Assembly: GCA_913061155.1 (NCBI GenBank)
Contig: CAJXSI010000005.1
Span: forward strand, 1-50,679
Direction: 5' to 3'
DNA length: 50,679 nt
Source of the DNA: an uncultured Alphaproteobacteria bacterium
GTDB lineage: Bacteria > Pseudomonadota > Alphaproteobacteria > UBA7879 > VGCX01
Under the pieces are notes generated by a model. That model worked only from the letters and a program-made list of their open reading frames with translations, was not told where the DNA came from and made no database searches. How positions within the stretch are numbered: the stretch's first letter is position 1; every line of letters starts with the position of its first letter. A program made the translations under genes and the position numbers. Positions 39,273 to 49,259 of the stretch are shown in pieces.

Positions 39273-41057
39273 TTGACAAATCAATCAGAAGTTAATTATA
39301 AGCATTCCACCCGACAATTAATGGTGCGTTTGTGGCGGCAATATATACGCCCTTATAAAAAACATTTCTTTTTATCTTTATTATGTATGGCTTTGGGGGC
39401 TGCAGCAACAGCTGGACTTGCCAAACAAATGGAACCCATTATTGATGATGTTTTCAAGTCAGAAAATATTAATGCCTTAAGGTATGTATCCTTTATTGTT
39501 TTTGGATTGTTTATTATTAAAGGCCTTTCTTCTTATGGGGAATCCATTTTCATGAACTTTATCGGACAACGTATCATTGCCAATTTACAGCAAGATTTAT
39601 TCCGGTGTCTTCTGCGATCAGATTTGGCTTTTTTCCATCATACATCGACGGGAACTTTAATATCCAGGTGCACCAACGATGTTAACCTTATGCGCAATGT
39701 TGTTTCCAACACCATCACCAGTTTTGGAAAGGATTTATTTACCGTTATTTGCTTGATGATTGTCATGTTTTACCAAGATTGGTTTTTATCCAGCATTACC
39801 TTTTTTGTTTTTCCTATTGCCATTTTGCCCATTGTAAAAATTGGAAAACGAATGCGCAAGGTTTCCACATCAACCCAAAAAGAAACGGGGTCTTTTATGA
39901 CTTTGTTAAATGAAATTTTCCAAGGGGCACGTTTGGTTAAGGCCTATGGAATGGAAAAGTATGAAAACAATCGGGCAAAAAAAGTAATCGAAGAAATCTT
40001 TCGTTTAAACATAAAAGCCAACCGCATTAAATCAATGTCTTCGCCTATTATGGAAACACTTGGGGGCATGGCAATTGTTGTTGTTATTTCATATGGTGGG
40101 TTACAGGTTATCAAAGGAAACAATACGGCGGGGGCATTTTTCTCGTTCATCTCTGCTTTGTTGTTGGCTTATGAACCTATGAAAAACTTGGCGAAATTGA
40201 ATGCAAATCTGCAAGAAGGTTTGGCGTCAACCATTCGTGTTTTCAGTGTGATTGATGCAAAGCCTTCCATTATTGATGGGCCAAAGGCTAAGGATATTCA
40301 AATTAAAAAAGGGGCCATTGAATTTAAAGAACTTAATTTTTCCTATACCCCTGAAAAGAAAATTTTAAAGAATATAAATCTTAAAATTTCTGCTGGGAAA
40401 ACTGTTGCTTTGGTTGGGCCAAGTGGATCTGGTAAGTCAACTTTGTTAAACCTGATTCCGCGTTTTTATGAATCTCAGGAAGGGGATATTTTATTTGATA
40501 ACACCCCAATTAAATCAATAAAAATTTCGTCGTTAAGAAATCATATCGCCCTTGTTAGCCAAGAAATTATGTTATTTGATGATACAATTATGGGAAACAT
40601 TTTGTATGGAAACCCATCTGCGTCTAAGCAAGATATCTATAATGCTGCAAAGGCAGCGGCGGCCCATGACTTTATTGAAATGTTACCTGAAGGGTATAAT
40701 ACCCGTATTGGGGAAAGTGGCATTCGTCTTTCTGGTGGACAGCGCCAAAGAATTTCGATTGCGCGGGCTATGTTGAAAAATGCCCCCATCCTTTTACTTG
40801 ATGAGGCAACATCTTCGCTGGATACGGAATCAGAGCGCCAAGTGCAAAAGGCCTTGGAAAAATTGATGGTTGGGCGTACGTGTGTTGTTATCGCCCATCG
40901 TTTATCAACCGTAAAAGATGCAGATAAAATTTATGTTCTGGATCAAGGGGAAATTGCTGAACAAGGGACCCATACCGATCTTTTGAAAACAAAAGGGATT
41001 TATTCCCAACTTTGTAAATGGCAGCTTATAGATGATAAAGAAAATTCTAAAAAGTAG
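39273..41057 (+). CDS. msbA: MsbA-like ABC exporter (TTG start)
   Basis: ABC exporter fold; GPSGSGKSTLLNLIPRFYE, LSGGQRQRISIARAML; LPS gene context. Confidence 0.92.
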   Translation: MTNQSEVNYKHSTRQLMVRLWRQYIRPYKKHFFLSLLCMALGAAATAGLAKQMEPIIDDVFKSENINALRYVSFIVFGLFIIKGLSSYGESIFMNFIGQRIIANLQQDLFRCLLRSDLAFFHHTSTGTLISRCTNDVNLMRNVVSNTITSFGKDLFTVICLMIVMFYQDWFLSSITFFVFPIAILPIVKIGKRMRKVSTSTQKETGSFMTLLNEIFQGARLVKAYGMEKYENNRAKKVIEEIFRLNIKANRIKSMSSPIMETLGGMAIVVVISYGGLQVIKGNNTAGAFFSFISALLLAYEPMKNLAKLNANLQEGLASTIRVFSVIDAKPSIIDGPKAKDIQIKKGAIEFKELNFSYTPEKKILKNINLKISAGKTVALVGPSGSGKSTLLNLIPRFYESQEGDILFDNTPIKSIKISSLRNHIALVSQEIMLFDDTIMGNILYGNPSASKQDIYNAAKAAAAHDFIEMLPEGYNTRIGESGIRLSGGQRQRISIARAMLKNAPILLLDEATSSLDTESERQVQKALEKLMVGRTCVVIAHRLSTVKDADKIYVLDQGEIAEQGTHTDLLKTKGIYSQLCKWQLIDDKENSKK

Positions 41058-41715
41058 TTTGGGCATTAATATCATTGCCTTTATCGCATCTTCTTATATT
41101 CGTTTTGTGTGGTTAACATCCCGGTGGAAATATATTAATTATGCTGCCCCAGAATCCCTTGTAAAAGAAGGAAAACCCTTTATTGTTGCGTTCTTTCATG
41201 GGCGTCTTTTAATGCTTCCTTTCTGCTGGCGCCTTGTGCAAAAAAAGCATAAAAAACCTTTCTATATGTTAATTTCTGCCCATAAAGATGGCCGCCTTAT
41301 CAGCAAAACTGTTGGTTTTTTGGGCATAAAAAATATTGCAGGATCTACGAATAAAGGGGGGAAAGAGGCCCTTGTGAAGATTATTAAATTTATTAAAAAA
41401 GGGGAAGTTATTGGATTTACCCCAGACGGTCCCCGTGGCCCAGGGGAAAGCATTAGTGACGGAACAATAAGAACCGCCCAGATGGCAGGTGTTCCCATTT
41501 TACCCGTTACTTATTCCACATCGCGTCATAAGTTATTAAAGACTTGGGACAAGTTTTTTATTGCCCTTCCTTTCAGCAAAGGGGTTTTTTCATGGGGCGA
41601 TCCTGTGGATGTAAGCGATCGAAATATTCCCCTGGAAAATCATAAAAAAACTTTACAAAATGCGATGGTGGATCTTAAAAAAAAGGCAGATGATATAAGC
41701 CAGGGGAAAATATGA
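41032..41715 (+). CDS. DUF374 lysophospholipid acyltransferase-like protein
   Basis: FFHGRLLMLPF, SAHKDGRLISKTV, GFTPDGPRGPGESISDG. Confidence 0.9.
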   Translation: MIKKILKSSLGINIIAFIASSYIRFVWLTSRWKYINYAAPESLVKEGKPFIVAFFHGRLLMLPFCWRLVQKKHKKPFYMLISAHKDGRLISKTVGFLGIKNIAGSTNKGGKEALVKIIKFIKKGEVIGFTPDGPRGPGESISDGTIRTAQMAGVPILPVTYSTSRHKLLKTWDKFFIALPFSKGVFSWGDPVDVSDRNIPLENHKKTLQNAMVDLKKKADDISQGKI

Positions 41716-43013
41716 TTTTCCAGTTGTACAAAATACTAACCTCTATTTTCTATCCTATTCTATATTTATGGATACGATTTCGTGTCTTAATTAAAAAAGA
41801 AAACCCTGACCGCGTCCATGAACGTTTTGGATATGCACGCCTTTCCCGTCCGCCTGGGCCTGTTTTTTGGTTTCATGGGGCCAGCAATGGGGAATGCTTA
41901 AGTTTTTTATCCCTTTTAAAGCATCTACAGGGAAAATATCCCGACATTCACTTCTTAGTAACCTCTGGCACATTAACCTCTGCTAAGTTACTTGAACGGC
42001 TTTTGCCGACCCGTGCCTTTCACCAGTTTTTACCGTTGGACAATTCTGGCTGTGTTAAACGTTTTTTAAACCACTGGGAACCAACGGCCGTTTTTTGGAC
42101 GGAATCTGATTTATGGCCCAACCTTATTCATGAAACATCAAAAAGAAATATTCCCATGACTTTATTGAATGGGCGTCTTTCTGAAAAAAGTCTGAATCGA
42201 TGGAAAATACTGCCAAGTTTTATACAAAACCTTCTTGGGCAATTTAAAATTATTTTTTCTGGATCCCCCAAAAGCCAAAGTAACTTTGAAAATATTGGTA
42301 TAAAGAATGCTATTAATTCTGGGAACCTAAAGTTTTCAGGTCGCCCTTTGGGTGTTAACCCATCTTATCTTAAGTCTTTATCTGCCCAGATTAAGGGGCG
42401 CCCTGTTTGGGTGGCCGCCTGCACCCATCCAGGGGAAGAAGAAATGATTGCCCTGGTTCACAAAGAATTAAAACAACATATCCCAAATATTCTTACCATT
42501 ATCGTTCCCCGACATCCCCACCGGGCAAAATCTTTAGAAAACTTGTGGAAAAAGAATAACTTTAACTATGGTCATAGGTCCAAAGATGACTCTATTTCAA
42601 CAGCCACTGAACTTTATATATTTGATACAACGGGTGAATTAGGTCTGGCCTATAGTCTTACCGATATTGCTTTTATTGGGGGGTCTTTGGTGCCAAATAT
42701 TGGGGGCCACAATCCCATTGAAGGGGCGCAATTAAAGTGCTGTATTTTAACAGGGTCCCACATACACGGAAATACAAGTATTTTTGATTTGTTTGCTGAA
42801 CGCGAGGCCTGTTTTGTTGTCCAAAATCATCAAGAACTGGCAAAAACCCTTTTACAGTTATTCACAAATGAAACGTTAAGAAAAAAATATATTGATAATG
42901 CTGAAGAATTAACGTTAAATCAGCGCAATGTCCTTAAAATAATCATAAAAGAATTAAAGCAAAGCGGAGTCATTAATGCTGAAAACACCCAACTTTTGGT
43001 TCAAGAAAGATAG
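41712..43013 (+). CDS. waaA: 3-deoxy-D-manno-octulosonic acid transferase
   Basis: RVHERFGYA, WFHGASNGE, TESDLWPNLI, GGSLVPNIGGHNPIEGA. Confidence 0.95.
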   Translation: MIFQLYKILTSIFYPILYLWIRFRVLIKKENPDRVHERFGYARLSRPPGPVFWFHGASNGECLSFLSLLKHLQGKYPDIHFLVTSGTLTSAKLLERLLPTRAFHQFLPLDNSGCVKRFLNHWEPTAVFWTESDLWPNLIHETSKRNIPMTLLNGRLSEKSLNRWKILPSFIQNLLGQFKIIFSGSPKSQSNFENIGIKNAINSGNLKFSGRPLGVNPSYLKSLSAQIKGRPVWVAACTHPGEEEMIALVHKELKQHIPNILTIIVPRHPHRAKSLENLWKKNNFNYGHRSKDDSISTATELYIFDTTGELGLAYSLTDIAFIGGSLVPNIGGHNPIEGAQLKCCILTGSHIHGNTSIFDLFAEREACFVVQNHQELAKTLLQLFTNETLRKKYIDNAEELTLNQRNVLKIIIKELKQSGVINAENTQLLVQER

Positions 43014-43974
43014 TTTTTTAATAACTATCCTTTATCCAGCCTCAAAACTATACACATTTTTCAGTAAGTTACGATACAACAGCATCAAGCCTGTTGCCAT
43101 AAAAACACCCCTTATTTGTGTCGGAAACGCCACAGTTGGGGGGGCAGGTAAAACCCCAACGGCCATTGCTATTGGAAAAATATTACAAGATTTAAAATTA
43201 AAACCTGGGTTTTTAACGCGCGGGTATGGTGGGGAAACAAAAGGACCTTTCCGGGTAAATGCCTTGTATCACACAGCAAAACAAATGGGGGACGAAGCCT
43301 TAATTCTTGCCAAATATGGCCCTACATATGTTGCAAAAAACAAAGTAAAAGGTGGCCAGAAAATGGATGGCATGCACTTAGATGCCCTTATTATGGATGA
43401 TGGTTATCAAAACCCAGGCCTTGAAAAAGATATTTCTTTCTTAGTTATCGATGGTCAAATAGGTTTTGGAAATGATCATGTCTTTCCTGCTGGCCCCTTG
43501 CGCGAACCTGTAGAAGACGCTGTACAAAGGGCATCAGCTGTTGTTGTTATTGGATCTGCATCCGAAAGTGTTTCCAAAATATTAAACACCCTTTCTGTTC
43601 CTGTTTTTTATTCAACCGTAAAGTCCTTCTTTCCAAAAGATATTGATAAAGAAACAAAGTTTGTTGCTTTTTCAGGTATTGCTTTTCCAAGTAAGTTTTT
43701 TAATTCTTTACAAGATAACGGCTATAACCTTACAAAGAAAATATCTTTTGCAGATCATCACCTCTATACAGAAAAAGATATTTCTGACTTGCGTGAAAAG
43801 GCAAGGTCTTTGGGGGCAAAACTTATTACGACAGAAAAAGATTATGTCCGCCTGACGAAGATGCAGAAAAAATATGTAAGTTACGTACCCATTGAATTAT
43901 ACTGGGAAAATGAAAAAAAAGTTGCAACCTTTTTAAACGATAAAATTAAAACATGTCGCGAAAAAATATCATAA
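42976..43974 (+). CDS. lpxK: Tetraacyldisaccharide 4'-kinase
   Basis: ICVGNATVGGAGKTPTAIAIG, LTRGYGG, MDDGYQNPGLEKD, TTEKDYVRL. Confidence 0.95.
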   Translation: MLKTPNFWFKKDSFLITILYPASKLYTFFSKLRYNSIKPVAIKTPLICVGNATVGGAGKTPTAIAIGKILQDLKLKPGFLTRGYGGETKGPFRVNALYHTAKQMGDEALILAKYGPTYVAKNKVKGGQKMDGMHLDALIMDDGYQNPGLEKDISFLVIDGQIGFGNDHVFPAGPLREPVEDAVQRASAVVVIGSASESVSKILNTLSVPVFYSTVKSFFPKDIDKETKFVAFSGIAFPSKFFNSLQDNGYNLTKKISFADHHLYTEKDISDLREKARSLGAKLITTEKDYVRLTKMQKKYVSYVPIELYWENEKKVATFLNDKIKTCREKIS

Positions 43975-44825
43975 AAAAATGGATTATTGATTTTTTTGGG
44001 TTCCTGCCCATCCTTATTTTATATGGCATTGCAAAGGTCCTTCCTGTGGATTGGTCTTCTTATCTGTTCGGTAAAATCGCCCGGAAAATAGGGCCAAAAC
44101 TTAAGGTATCCAAACGTGGATATGACAATCTTAAACAAGCCTTTCCGGATAAAAAAGATCTTGAAATAAACCTTTTAGTCAAAGAAACATGGGAAAATCT
44201 TGGACGTATTGCGGGGGAATTTCCACATGTGGAAAAAATTGCAAATGACCCGGACCGGGTTAATGTTGTTAATTTAAAATATATACTTGCTGCAAAAAGT
44301 TCAGACAAGCCTTGCTTGATGCTTGCAGGGCATCTTGGGAATTGGGAACTACCGCATTATATTGTTCTTAAAGAACAAATGGAAATTGGTTTGATTTCAA
44401 GACCGCCGAATAATATTTGGACAAAAAAATTCTTTGAAATCATACGTCATAACCCCAAAGTTCCCATTTTCTATAAAGGATCTGAAGGTTCACGTCAAAT
44501 TATAAAGTTTTTATCAAAGGGGGGGAATATGGGTATCCTTTTTGATCAGCGTCTTTCAGATGGGACCCCCCTTCCCCTTTTTGGACGCCCTGCCTTAACC
44601 GCCACAGGTCCGGCAAAATTGGCCAAACGTTTTGACGGGGAAATTATTCCTGTTCAAGTTGCCAGAATTCCAAATAAATGTAAATTTAAAGTCACGTTTT
44701 ATCCGCCGCTAGATATGGATAAATCGCCTGATGATCTGATGACATCTATGAATCAACACCTGGAATCTTGGATTCGTGAAAACCCTTGCCAATGGCTGTG
44801 GTTTCACAAACGTTGGAAGTTATAA
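43953..44825 (+). CDS. lpxL: LpxL/HtrB family lipid A acyltransferase
   Basis: LAGHLGNWEL, LFDQRLSDG, PCQWLWFHKRWKL. Confidence 0.92.
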   Translation: MSRKNIIKKWIIDFFGFLPILILYGIAKVLPVDWSSYLFGKIARKIGPKLKVSKRGYDNLKQAFPDKKDLEINLLVKETWENLGRIAGEFPHVEKIANDPDRVNVVNLKYILAAKSSDKPCLMLAGHLGNWELPHYIVLKEQMEIGLISRPPNNIWTKKFFEIIRHNPKVPIFYKGSEGSRQIIKFLSKGGNMGILFDQRLSDGTPLPLFGRPALTATGPAKLAKRFDGEIIPVQVARIPNKCKFKVTFYPPLDMDKSPDDLMTSMNQHLESWIRENPCQWLWFHKRWKL

Positions 44826-44970
44826 TTTTCCCCTATTTTTCAGAAAATTTAAACCCTAAATATAACAAGATCTATTTTTCAAATTTCTGTTCAACTACCA
44901 ATAGCTTGAAATTTTATAATTGCTTATTATATTCAAGTTACACATAACTATTTAACTATAGGACTAAATT

Positions 44971-45294
44971 ATGAAAAAATTATTAATTCTGGCTGCAGGC
45001 CTTCTATCTATCTTATCTTGTGATTACGGACATTGTGCAGCATGTGAAGATGAAGAAGGCATAAAAAAATCTGCTGTTCAGCAAGCTAAACCTAGTACTC
45101 TTAGTAGACTTGAAAAGATAACAGAGGATATGAGTGATGTTAACCGTGCGAATTTTATGCGTTTAATTTTCCGTATACACGAAAAATCGGGAAAAGATTC
45201 GGCTATTAGCGACTTACTTTCAAAAATAGAAAAAGACTCTAGGTGGAGTAGGCGACATCTGTTGACACTATGGCGTTCGTCCGGGAATTCTTAA
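44971..45294 (+). CDS. Small hypothetical exported protein
   Basis: Signal peptide MKKLLILAAGLLSILSCDYGHCAACEDEEG. Confidence 0.6.
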   Translation: MKKLLILAAGLLSILSCDYGHCAACEDEEGIKKSAVQQAKPSTLSRLEKITEDMSDVNRANFMRLIFRIHEKSGKDSAISDLLSKIEKDSRWSRRHLLTLWRSSGNS

Positions 45295-45482
45295 TATATT
45301 AGGACTGGCTTTAGATATATTTTAAAGTGAAATACTTTGTCGTTTTTTAAGGGGTTTGATCAAAAATTGGGCGGGTTGATATTGTCGCCTTATTAAATAG
45401 GATAACCCCTATTTTTCAGTAGCTTATTTAAATAAATAATGTTGTTATAAAAGTGATTTTATAATATTTAAAGGAGCTTATT

Positions 45483-46412
45483 ATGAAAAAATTATTCCGA
45501 TTTCCCACACTATTTATTTTATCTTTCTTTCTTTTTTCTTGTTCTTCCTCTATTTCAGAAGCTGTTTTTTTTGATACACAGGGAAAACTTGTCAACAAAG
45601 ATCTAAAACAGCTTTTGACGGTAACAGGACAAAGCCATGCCGAAACGTTAGATTCTGTTATCGCCGCAACCCAAGACAAGGAAAATGGGTGGCTTAGATC
45701 AGGGGAAAGATGGCATAAACAAAAAGAACGCTTCACCGACAAGCAACGCCAAGAAATTGTAGTGCTTGCCAAAAAATTAGGGTACTTAGATGAAAAAACC
45801 CCCTCAAAAGATAAATATGACCGCGCCCTTGTTCTTGGGGCTGCCAGTGTTCGAATTAAGTCAAGAATCAATTATTTAATTGACTTGTGGAAGCGTGGCA
45901 TTCGTTTTGATAAAATCGTTATGTTGGGAAGTACACGTTCTTTAGATGCCCCAGAATCTGATGTTTTGTTAAAACCAAATGTTCTTGAAAAGGGTTATGA
46001 AGCCAATGAAATGGGTCTGATGCAATATATTTATAACAACGAAGTTAGCCTTCCTAAAGATATGGCATCGCTTCCTGTTATTTGGGTCAAAGCAGAGGGG
46101 AAAGGTGGAAAACGGGCCAATACAGATGACACGATAGAAGAATGGTTAAAACGTGATACAGACCTTGCAAATGATATGACTGTTTTATCAGTGTCGAACC
46201 AGCCGCATGCGTCCTATCAGGGGGTTGTTATACAAACATATTTGGTGAATCATGAAAAAGGCCTTAACTTAACATCCGAAGTTGTCGGTGAAAAAAGTTC
46301 TTTGGCTGATAAAGCCAAACCAGATAGCCAAGAAATAGCTGTATTACTTGATGCGATGGCACGTCATTTATATTCTTTGAAAAAATTATCTTTGGCGCAG
46401 GCCTCTGTGTAA
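45483..46412 (+). CDS. Hypothetical lipoprotein, possibly distantly YdcF/SanA-like
   Basis: Lipobox FFLFSC; ALVLGAASVRIKSRINYLIDLWKRGIRFDKIVMLGSTRSLD. Confidence 0.65.
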   Translation: MKKLFRFPTLFILSFFLFSCSSSISEAVFFDTQGKLVNKDLKQLLTVTGQSHAETLDSVIAATQDKENGWLRSGERWHKQKERFTDKQRQEIVVLAKKLGYLDEKTPSKDKYDRALVLGAASVRIKSRINYLIDLWKRGIRFDKIVMLGSTRSLDAPESDVLLKPNVLEKGYEANEMGLMQYIYNNEVSLPKDMASLPVIWVKAEGKGGKRANTDDTIEEWLKRDTDLANDMTVLSVSNQPHASYQGVVIQTYLVNHEKGLNLTSEVVGEKSSLADKAKPDSQEIAVLLDAMARHLYSLKKLSLAQASV

Positions 46413-46669
46413 ACCTATTCATAACTTATGGGTAACCCTGGGGATAAAATCAAGGCTGGTTTTATCCCCTTATTAGGGTATTTTTTATAGACGAGTTACT
46501 AACACTGGATAGTTTTTTAAGTCATTTTGTTAATTTTGTGGAAAAGCCATTTTTCTTTGATCAATTAAGGCGGTTTTTGTTTTCTTGTTGTTGATAACTT
46601 ACGTATATAATGTTAATTATTCTTATCAACACAATCAACAGGCCCTATAACTAATACTAATAAATATAT
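46413..46669. other. Candidate oriC-like intergenic region upstream of hemE
   Basis: Position next to hemE; DnaA-box-like TTTTCCACA (minus, 46537-46545), TTATCAACA inverted pair (46589-46597, 46623-46631), AT-rich spacer. Confidence 0.4.
46440..46469 (+). terminator. Hairpin downstream of the lipoprotein gene, possible terminator
   Basis: Perfect 10-bp repeat GGGGATAAAA-N10-TTTTATCCCC; T6 tract 11 nt further on. Confidence 0.5.
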
Positions 46670-47689
46670 ATGAATAATATTATTAAGAAGAGCAAATTTT
46701 TTCCAAGACCCCTTTGGTTCATGCGTCAAGCTGGACGTTATTTACCTGAATATAGGCAGTTAAGAAGTTCTTCAAACGGGTTTTTGGATATGTGTTTAAC
46801 CCCACATAAGGCTTGTGAAATTACGTTACAGCCCATCAAAAGGTTTCCTGATATTGATGCAGCCATTCTTTTTGCAGATATACTGATCATTCCTTATGCT
46901 TTGGGTCTTAACCTTGAATTCATAGAAAAAACGGGGCCTGTTTTATCCCCGGTTGATTTGAAATCCCCCCCTGATTTTTCCCCTGACAGCTTTCTGGAAA
47001 AAACGCAACCAATTATGGAAACCCTTAAAAAAGTTAAGTCCCACCTAAAGGGACAAACGCTTATTGGATTTGCTGGCGCCCCCTGGACAGTTGCTGCTTA
47101 TATGCTGCAAGGACAAGGTGGAAAAGACATGGCGGCTGCCAAAGCCAAGGCTTATGAAAACCCACAGGGGATGGCAACCCTTTTGGACACCCTTACAACA
47201 GCAACCATTTCTTATTTACTGGCCCAAATAAAGGCCGGGGCAGAAATGATTCAGCTATTTGAATCTTGGGCTGGGGTATTACCAGAGCCCTATTTTGACA
47301 AATGGTGTGTTGACCCAACGTTGAAAATAATAAAAGAAATTAAGGAAAAATTTCCAACGATTCCAATTTTTATTTTCCCACGCGGCGCCAGCCAGTATTA
47401 TAAAAAATACTTTGAAAACGATATAAAGCCAGACGGTATCAGCCTTGATACAAATATGGCCATTGATCAAGCGTTAAAAGATATTCCAAGGGATGTTATT
47501 CTGCAAGGTGGGATGGATCCCCAACTATTAAAAGCAGGGGGGACCCCCATGTTGATAGAGGCTGAAAGAATTTTGACCAAAACAAAAGACAGAAAATATA
47601 TTTTTAACTTAGGCCATGGAATGACCCCCGATATTCCCATAGAAAATGTGGAAAAATTAATTCAATTTATTAAAGGATGGCGACCATGA
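46670..47689 (+). CDS. hemE: Uroporphyrinogen decarboxylase
   Basis: RPLWFMRQAGRYLPEYR, GFAGAPWTVAAYM, NLGHGMTPD. Confidence 0.97.
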   Translation: MNNIIKKSKFFPRPLWFMRQAGRYLPEYRQLRSSSNGFLDMCLTPHKACEITLQPIKRFPDIDAAILFADILIIPYALGLNLEFIEKTGPVLSPVDLKSPPDFSPDSFLEKTQPIMETLKKVKSHLKGQTLIGFAGAPWTVAAYMLQGQGGKDMAAAKAKAYENPQGMATLLDTLTTATISYLLAQIKAGAEMIQLFESWAGVLPEPYFDKWCVDPTLKIIKEIKEKFPTIPIFIFPRGASQYYKKYFENDIKPDGISLDTNMAIDQALKDIPRDVILQGGMDPQLLKAGGTPMLIEAERILTKTKDRKYIFNLGHGMTPDIPIENVEKLIQFIKGWRP

Positions 47690-48717
47690 AAAAGACCGCT
47701 GTTATTTTATTTAACTTAGGCGGCCCGGATAATTTAAAAGCGGTCAAACCCTTTCTATTTAACCTGTTTAATGATCCGGCGATCATCGCCCTACCCAACC
47801 CTTTTCGATGGATTCTGGCCCAAATTATTTCCAGGAAACGCGTGAAAGAGGCAACAAAAATATACCAATACCTTGGGGGGAAAACCCCCTTACTTAAGCA
47901 AACCCAGGCCCAATCAATTGCGTTGGAAAAAGAATTAAATACAGAAAAATCAAATATTTATAAAACATTTACGGTCATGCGTTATTGGCACCCGCGGGCA
48001 GAAACTGTTTTCAAAGAAGTCTGTGCCTATGAACCGGATGAGGTGGTTCTTTTGCCGCTATATCCCCAGTATTCAACAACAACAAGTGCTTCGTCCTTTA
48101 AAGAATGGCAGGCCTTAAGTCGGGACAAATTCCCCACAAGGGTAATTTGTTGTTATCCTGAATCAGAAGGGTTTGTGGCCACAATTGCCAAAGAAATAGA
48201 TAAAGCACTTCAAAATAAAAATTCAAAAGAAAAAACCCGTATTTTATTTACAGCGCATGGTTTGCCGCAAAAAGTAATTGATGCCGGTGATCCCTATCAA
48301 CAACAAATTAATAAAACAGTGGCCGCCATTAAAAAAAATATGACCCAGATGCAAGGGGTTGAATCAGTGACCTGTTACCAAAGCCGTGTGGGCCCTTTGG
48401 AATGGATCAAACCTTATACCGATGATGAAATTAAAAAAGCGGGCAAGGAAGGGGTTTCTTTGGTTGTTGTGCCCATAGCCTTTGTTTCAGAGCATTCCGA
48501 AACATTGGTAGAGCTTGATATTGAATACAAAGAACTTGCGGAAAGTTGGGGTGTTCCCAGTTATCAACGCATAAAAACAGTTCAAGATGATCCAGGTTTT
48601 ATTCAAGGGTTAAAAAAGGCAGTGCAATCGCCAGGTATGCTATGCAAGGGGTGTGATCAAAACAATAAGTGTTGCTTTAAAAACACACTTGCACAAAGTA
48701 AATTTTTTCTACCTTGA
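47677..48717 (+). CDS. hemH: Ferrochelatase
   Basis: VILFNLGGPDN, LLPLYPQYSTTTSAS, TAHGLPQKVID, CYQSRVGPLEWIKPY, VPIAFVSEHSETLVELDIEY. Confidence 0.97.
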   Translation: MATMKKTAVILFNLGGPDNLKAVKPFLFNLFNDPAIIALPNPFRWILAQIISRKRVKEATKIYQYLGGKTPLLKQTQAQSIALEKELNTEKSNIYKTFTVMRYWHPRAETVFKEVCAYEPDEVVLLPLYPQYSTTTSASSFKEWQALSRDKFPTRVICCYPESEGFVATIAKEIDKALQNKNSKEKTRILFTAHGLPQKVIDAGDPYQQQINKTVAAIKKNMTQMQGVESVTCYQSRVGPLEWIKPYTDDEIKKAGKEGVSLVVVPIAFVSEHSETLVELDIEYKELAESWGVPSYQRIKTVQDDPGFIQGLKKAVQSPGMLCKGCDQNNKCCFKNTLAQSKFFLP

Positions 48718-48779
48718 CCTGATAGGGTAAACAGATTAGGTTTTTTATATCAGTATTTATAATCATTAACTTATCAAGC

Positions 48780-49229
48780 ATGGCAAATTTCCTACAAAAT
48801 TCATACTTATGGATCAAAGCATTTCACGTTATTTCAGTTATCAGTTGGATGGCTGCAATGCTGTATTTACCAAGGCTTTATGTTTATCACTGCGAAGCAA
48901 GTGTTGGGTCAGAATTTTCTGAAAAATTAAAAATTATGGAGTACCGTCTTTTAAAATACATCATGACGCCGGCGATGATCGCGACATATTTATCAGGTAT
49001 AGGGTTGATTTTTACGCCAGGTTTGGTTATATGGAGTGAAGGATGGGTTCACGCCAAATTTTTCCTTGTTCTTTTATTAACCGCAACACATGGTTTGTTG
49101 GCAGCATATCGAAAAGATTTCCAGTACGATCAAAATAAACACACCCAAAAATTTTACAGGGTACTTAATGAAGTGCCAACTATTTTAATGATAGGCATCG
49201 TTATTTTAGTCATTACCAAACCATTTTAA
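48780..49229 (+). CDS. hemJ: Protoporphyrinogen oxidase HemJ family
   Basis: YLWIKAFHVISVISWMAAMLYLPRLYVYH; hem cluster context. Confidence 0.95.
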   Translation: MANFLQNSYLWIKAFHVISVISWMAAMLYLPRLYVYHCEASVGSEFSEKLKIMEYRLLKYIMTPAMIATYLSGIGLIFTPGLVIWSEGWVHAKFFLVLLLTATHGLLAAYRKDFQYDQNKHTQKFYRVLNEVPTILMIGIVILVITKPF

Positions 49230-49259
49230 AAATTCAACCATCTATAAGGATATAAATAA

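Noticed and set aside
45428-45871. 147-aa minus-strand ORF
   Set aside because: Antisense to the lipoprotein gene with a convincing signal peptide and lipobox.
46516-46534. CtrA-like TTAA...TTAA site upstream of hemE
   Set aside because: Spacer is 9 nt (TTAA-GTCATTTTG-TTAA), not the 7 nt of the CtrA consensus.
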